DNA of 5,922 bases from the NCBI GenBank assembly GCA_022567875.1, contig JADFGB010000088.1, positions 1-5,922 on the forward strand, in the 5' to 3' direction. How positions within the stretch are numbered: position 1 is the stretch's first letter; the number at the start of each line of letters is the position of its first letter. Source of the DNA: Bacteroidota bacterium (GTDB lineage: Bacteria > Bacteroidota > Ignavibacteria > Ignavibacteriales > Ignavibacteriaceae). Both the position numbers and the translations under genes were made by a program. The notes beneath the pieces were generated by a model. The model saw only the letters and a program-made list of their open reading frames with translations. It had not been told where the DNA came from and did not search any database. This document shows positions 5,538 through 5,922 of this stretch, one piece after another.

Positions 5538-5922
5538 CGGAAACAATTTTTAATTCTCCTGAATATTATACACCGATTATTCTTATAATTCTACTTCCCC
5601 TGGCTTTTGGTTATTCAATTTATAAATACCAATTGATGGATGTAAGTGTTGTTGTAAAAAATACAATTATATATGGTGCTGCTTCTCTTTCATTAGCTGG
5701 TGTTTATTTCTTTATAATTTATGTTATGGGGCAAGGCATAAGTAAAGCAATTAGCACAGATTATCAGGGCTTAATTGCCGGTATATTGTTTGTTATTTTT
5801 GCTGTTATTTTTCAATCCACAAAAGATAAATTTCAAGAATTTATTACTGCTAAATTTTATCCCGAACAATTTGCTTATAGAAAAGTACTTATAAAATTCA
5901 GTTCTGATGTTACCACACTTAT
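5483..5922 (+). CDS. Continuation of the PDZ/multi-helix membrane sensor in the -1 frame (3' end outside window)
   Basis: This frame is free of stops from 5447 to the window end and reads on naturally from the gene before it. It supplies further membrane helices: QISIIAVFYTSTIAP; TPIILIILLPLAFGYSIYKY; IIYGAASLSLAGVYFFIIYV; LIAGILFVIFAVIF. It then enters the cytoplasm with KFYPEQFAYRKVLIKFSSDV. The YKYQLMDVSVVVKNTIIYG stretch matches the pattern common before the last helices of multi-helix sensor kinases and SpoIIE phosphatases (YRLMDIDVVIKRTLVYG type), and the FY.E.F.YRK.L..FS segment typically leads into a GAF or coiled-coil linker. The joined product would be about 456 residues to the window edge. 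Internal TTG/ATG codons at 5633/5636 could be miscalled as a start but fall mid-domain. There is no independent ribosome site, so this is a fragment of one gene rather than a separate one. Confidence 0.85.

Noticed and set aside
5636..5922. Separate gene starting at ATG 5636
   Set aside because: The same frame is open far upstream with matching membrane-protein sequence, the ATG falls mid-domain (QLMDVSVVV) and no ribosome site precedes it. It is the tail of the frameshifted sensor gene.
1..5922. Mobile elements, CRISPR arrays, tRNA/rRNA genes
   Set aside because: I looked and found no transposase, terminal repeats, regularly spaced repeats or RNA-gene signatures. Coding density and composition are even across the window, with no sign of recent transfer.

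Overview
The window is strongly AT-rich. All genes lie on the plus strand and are packed end to end, with one clear intergenic gap at about 1870-2065. Low GC, sparse Shine-Dalgarno signals and a TAnnTTTG-like promoter element fit the Bacteroidota/Ignavibacteria/Chlorobi side of the tree. The lineage is an inference from style, because no taxonomic marker gene is present. The content is almost entirely signal transduction.

Region 1 (1-1869) is an ECF sigma factor / anti-sigma factor pair. The sigma gene enters the window already open: its frame runs back to base 2, so the ATG at 56 is internal. The visible part is the end of region 2 plus the region-4 helix-turn-helix. Its stop overlaps the start of the next gene (ATGA), which encodes a 513-residue single-pass membrane protein. 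That protein has an anti-sigma-like N-terminus without zinc ligands and an unusually large extracytoplasmic part, with a possible LTxxQ/Spy-like helical segment, a Phe-rich segment and a Lys/Glu helical tail.

Region 2 (1870-2065) is a very AT-rich intergenic region. It carries three copies of TATAAATA and a candidate Bacteroidota-type -7 promoter element just upstream of the next gene.

Region 3 (2066-4544) is a compact partner-switching module in three consecutive genes: a STAS anti-sigma-factor antagonist (RsbV/SpoIIAA type), a GHKL serine kinase/anti-sigma factor (RsbW/SpoIIAB type), and a tandem-GAF SpoIIE/RsbU-type PP2C phosphatase. By family knowledge, the kinase phosphorylates the STAS protein, the phosphatase reverses this when its GAF domains sense a signal, and the STAS protein in turn sequesters the kinase. 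No sigma factor of the usual client type (sigma-B/F family) is encoded with them, so the output is unknown.

Region 4 (4554-5922, running off the window) encodes a polytopic membrane sensor with an N-terminal PDZ-like extracytoplasmic domain followed by many membrane helices. Its frame ends at 5537, but an uninterrupted and clearly continuous coding sequence resumes in the -1 frame and runs to the window edge. This is an apparent single-base frameshift between 5447 and 5537, either an assembly error or a real lesion. The output domain (histidine kinase or another PP2C phosphatase) lies outside the window. Tight spacing suggests this protein is co-expressed with the partner-switching module and may be a membrane input to it.
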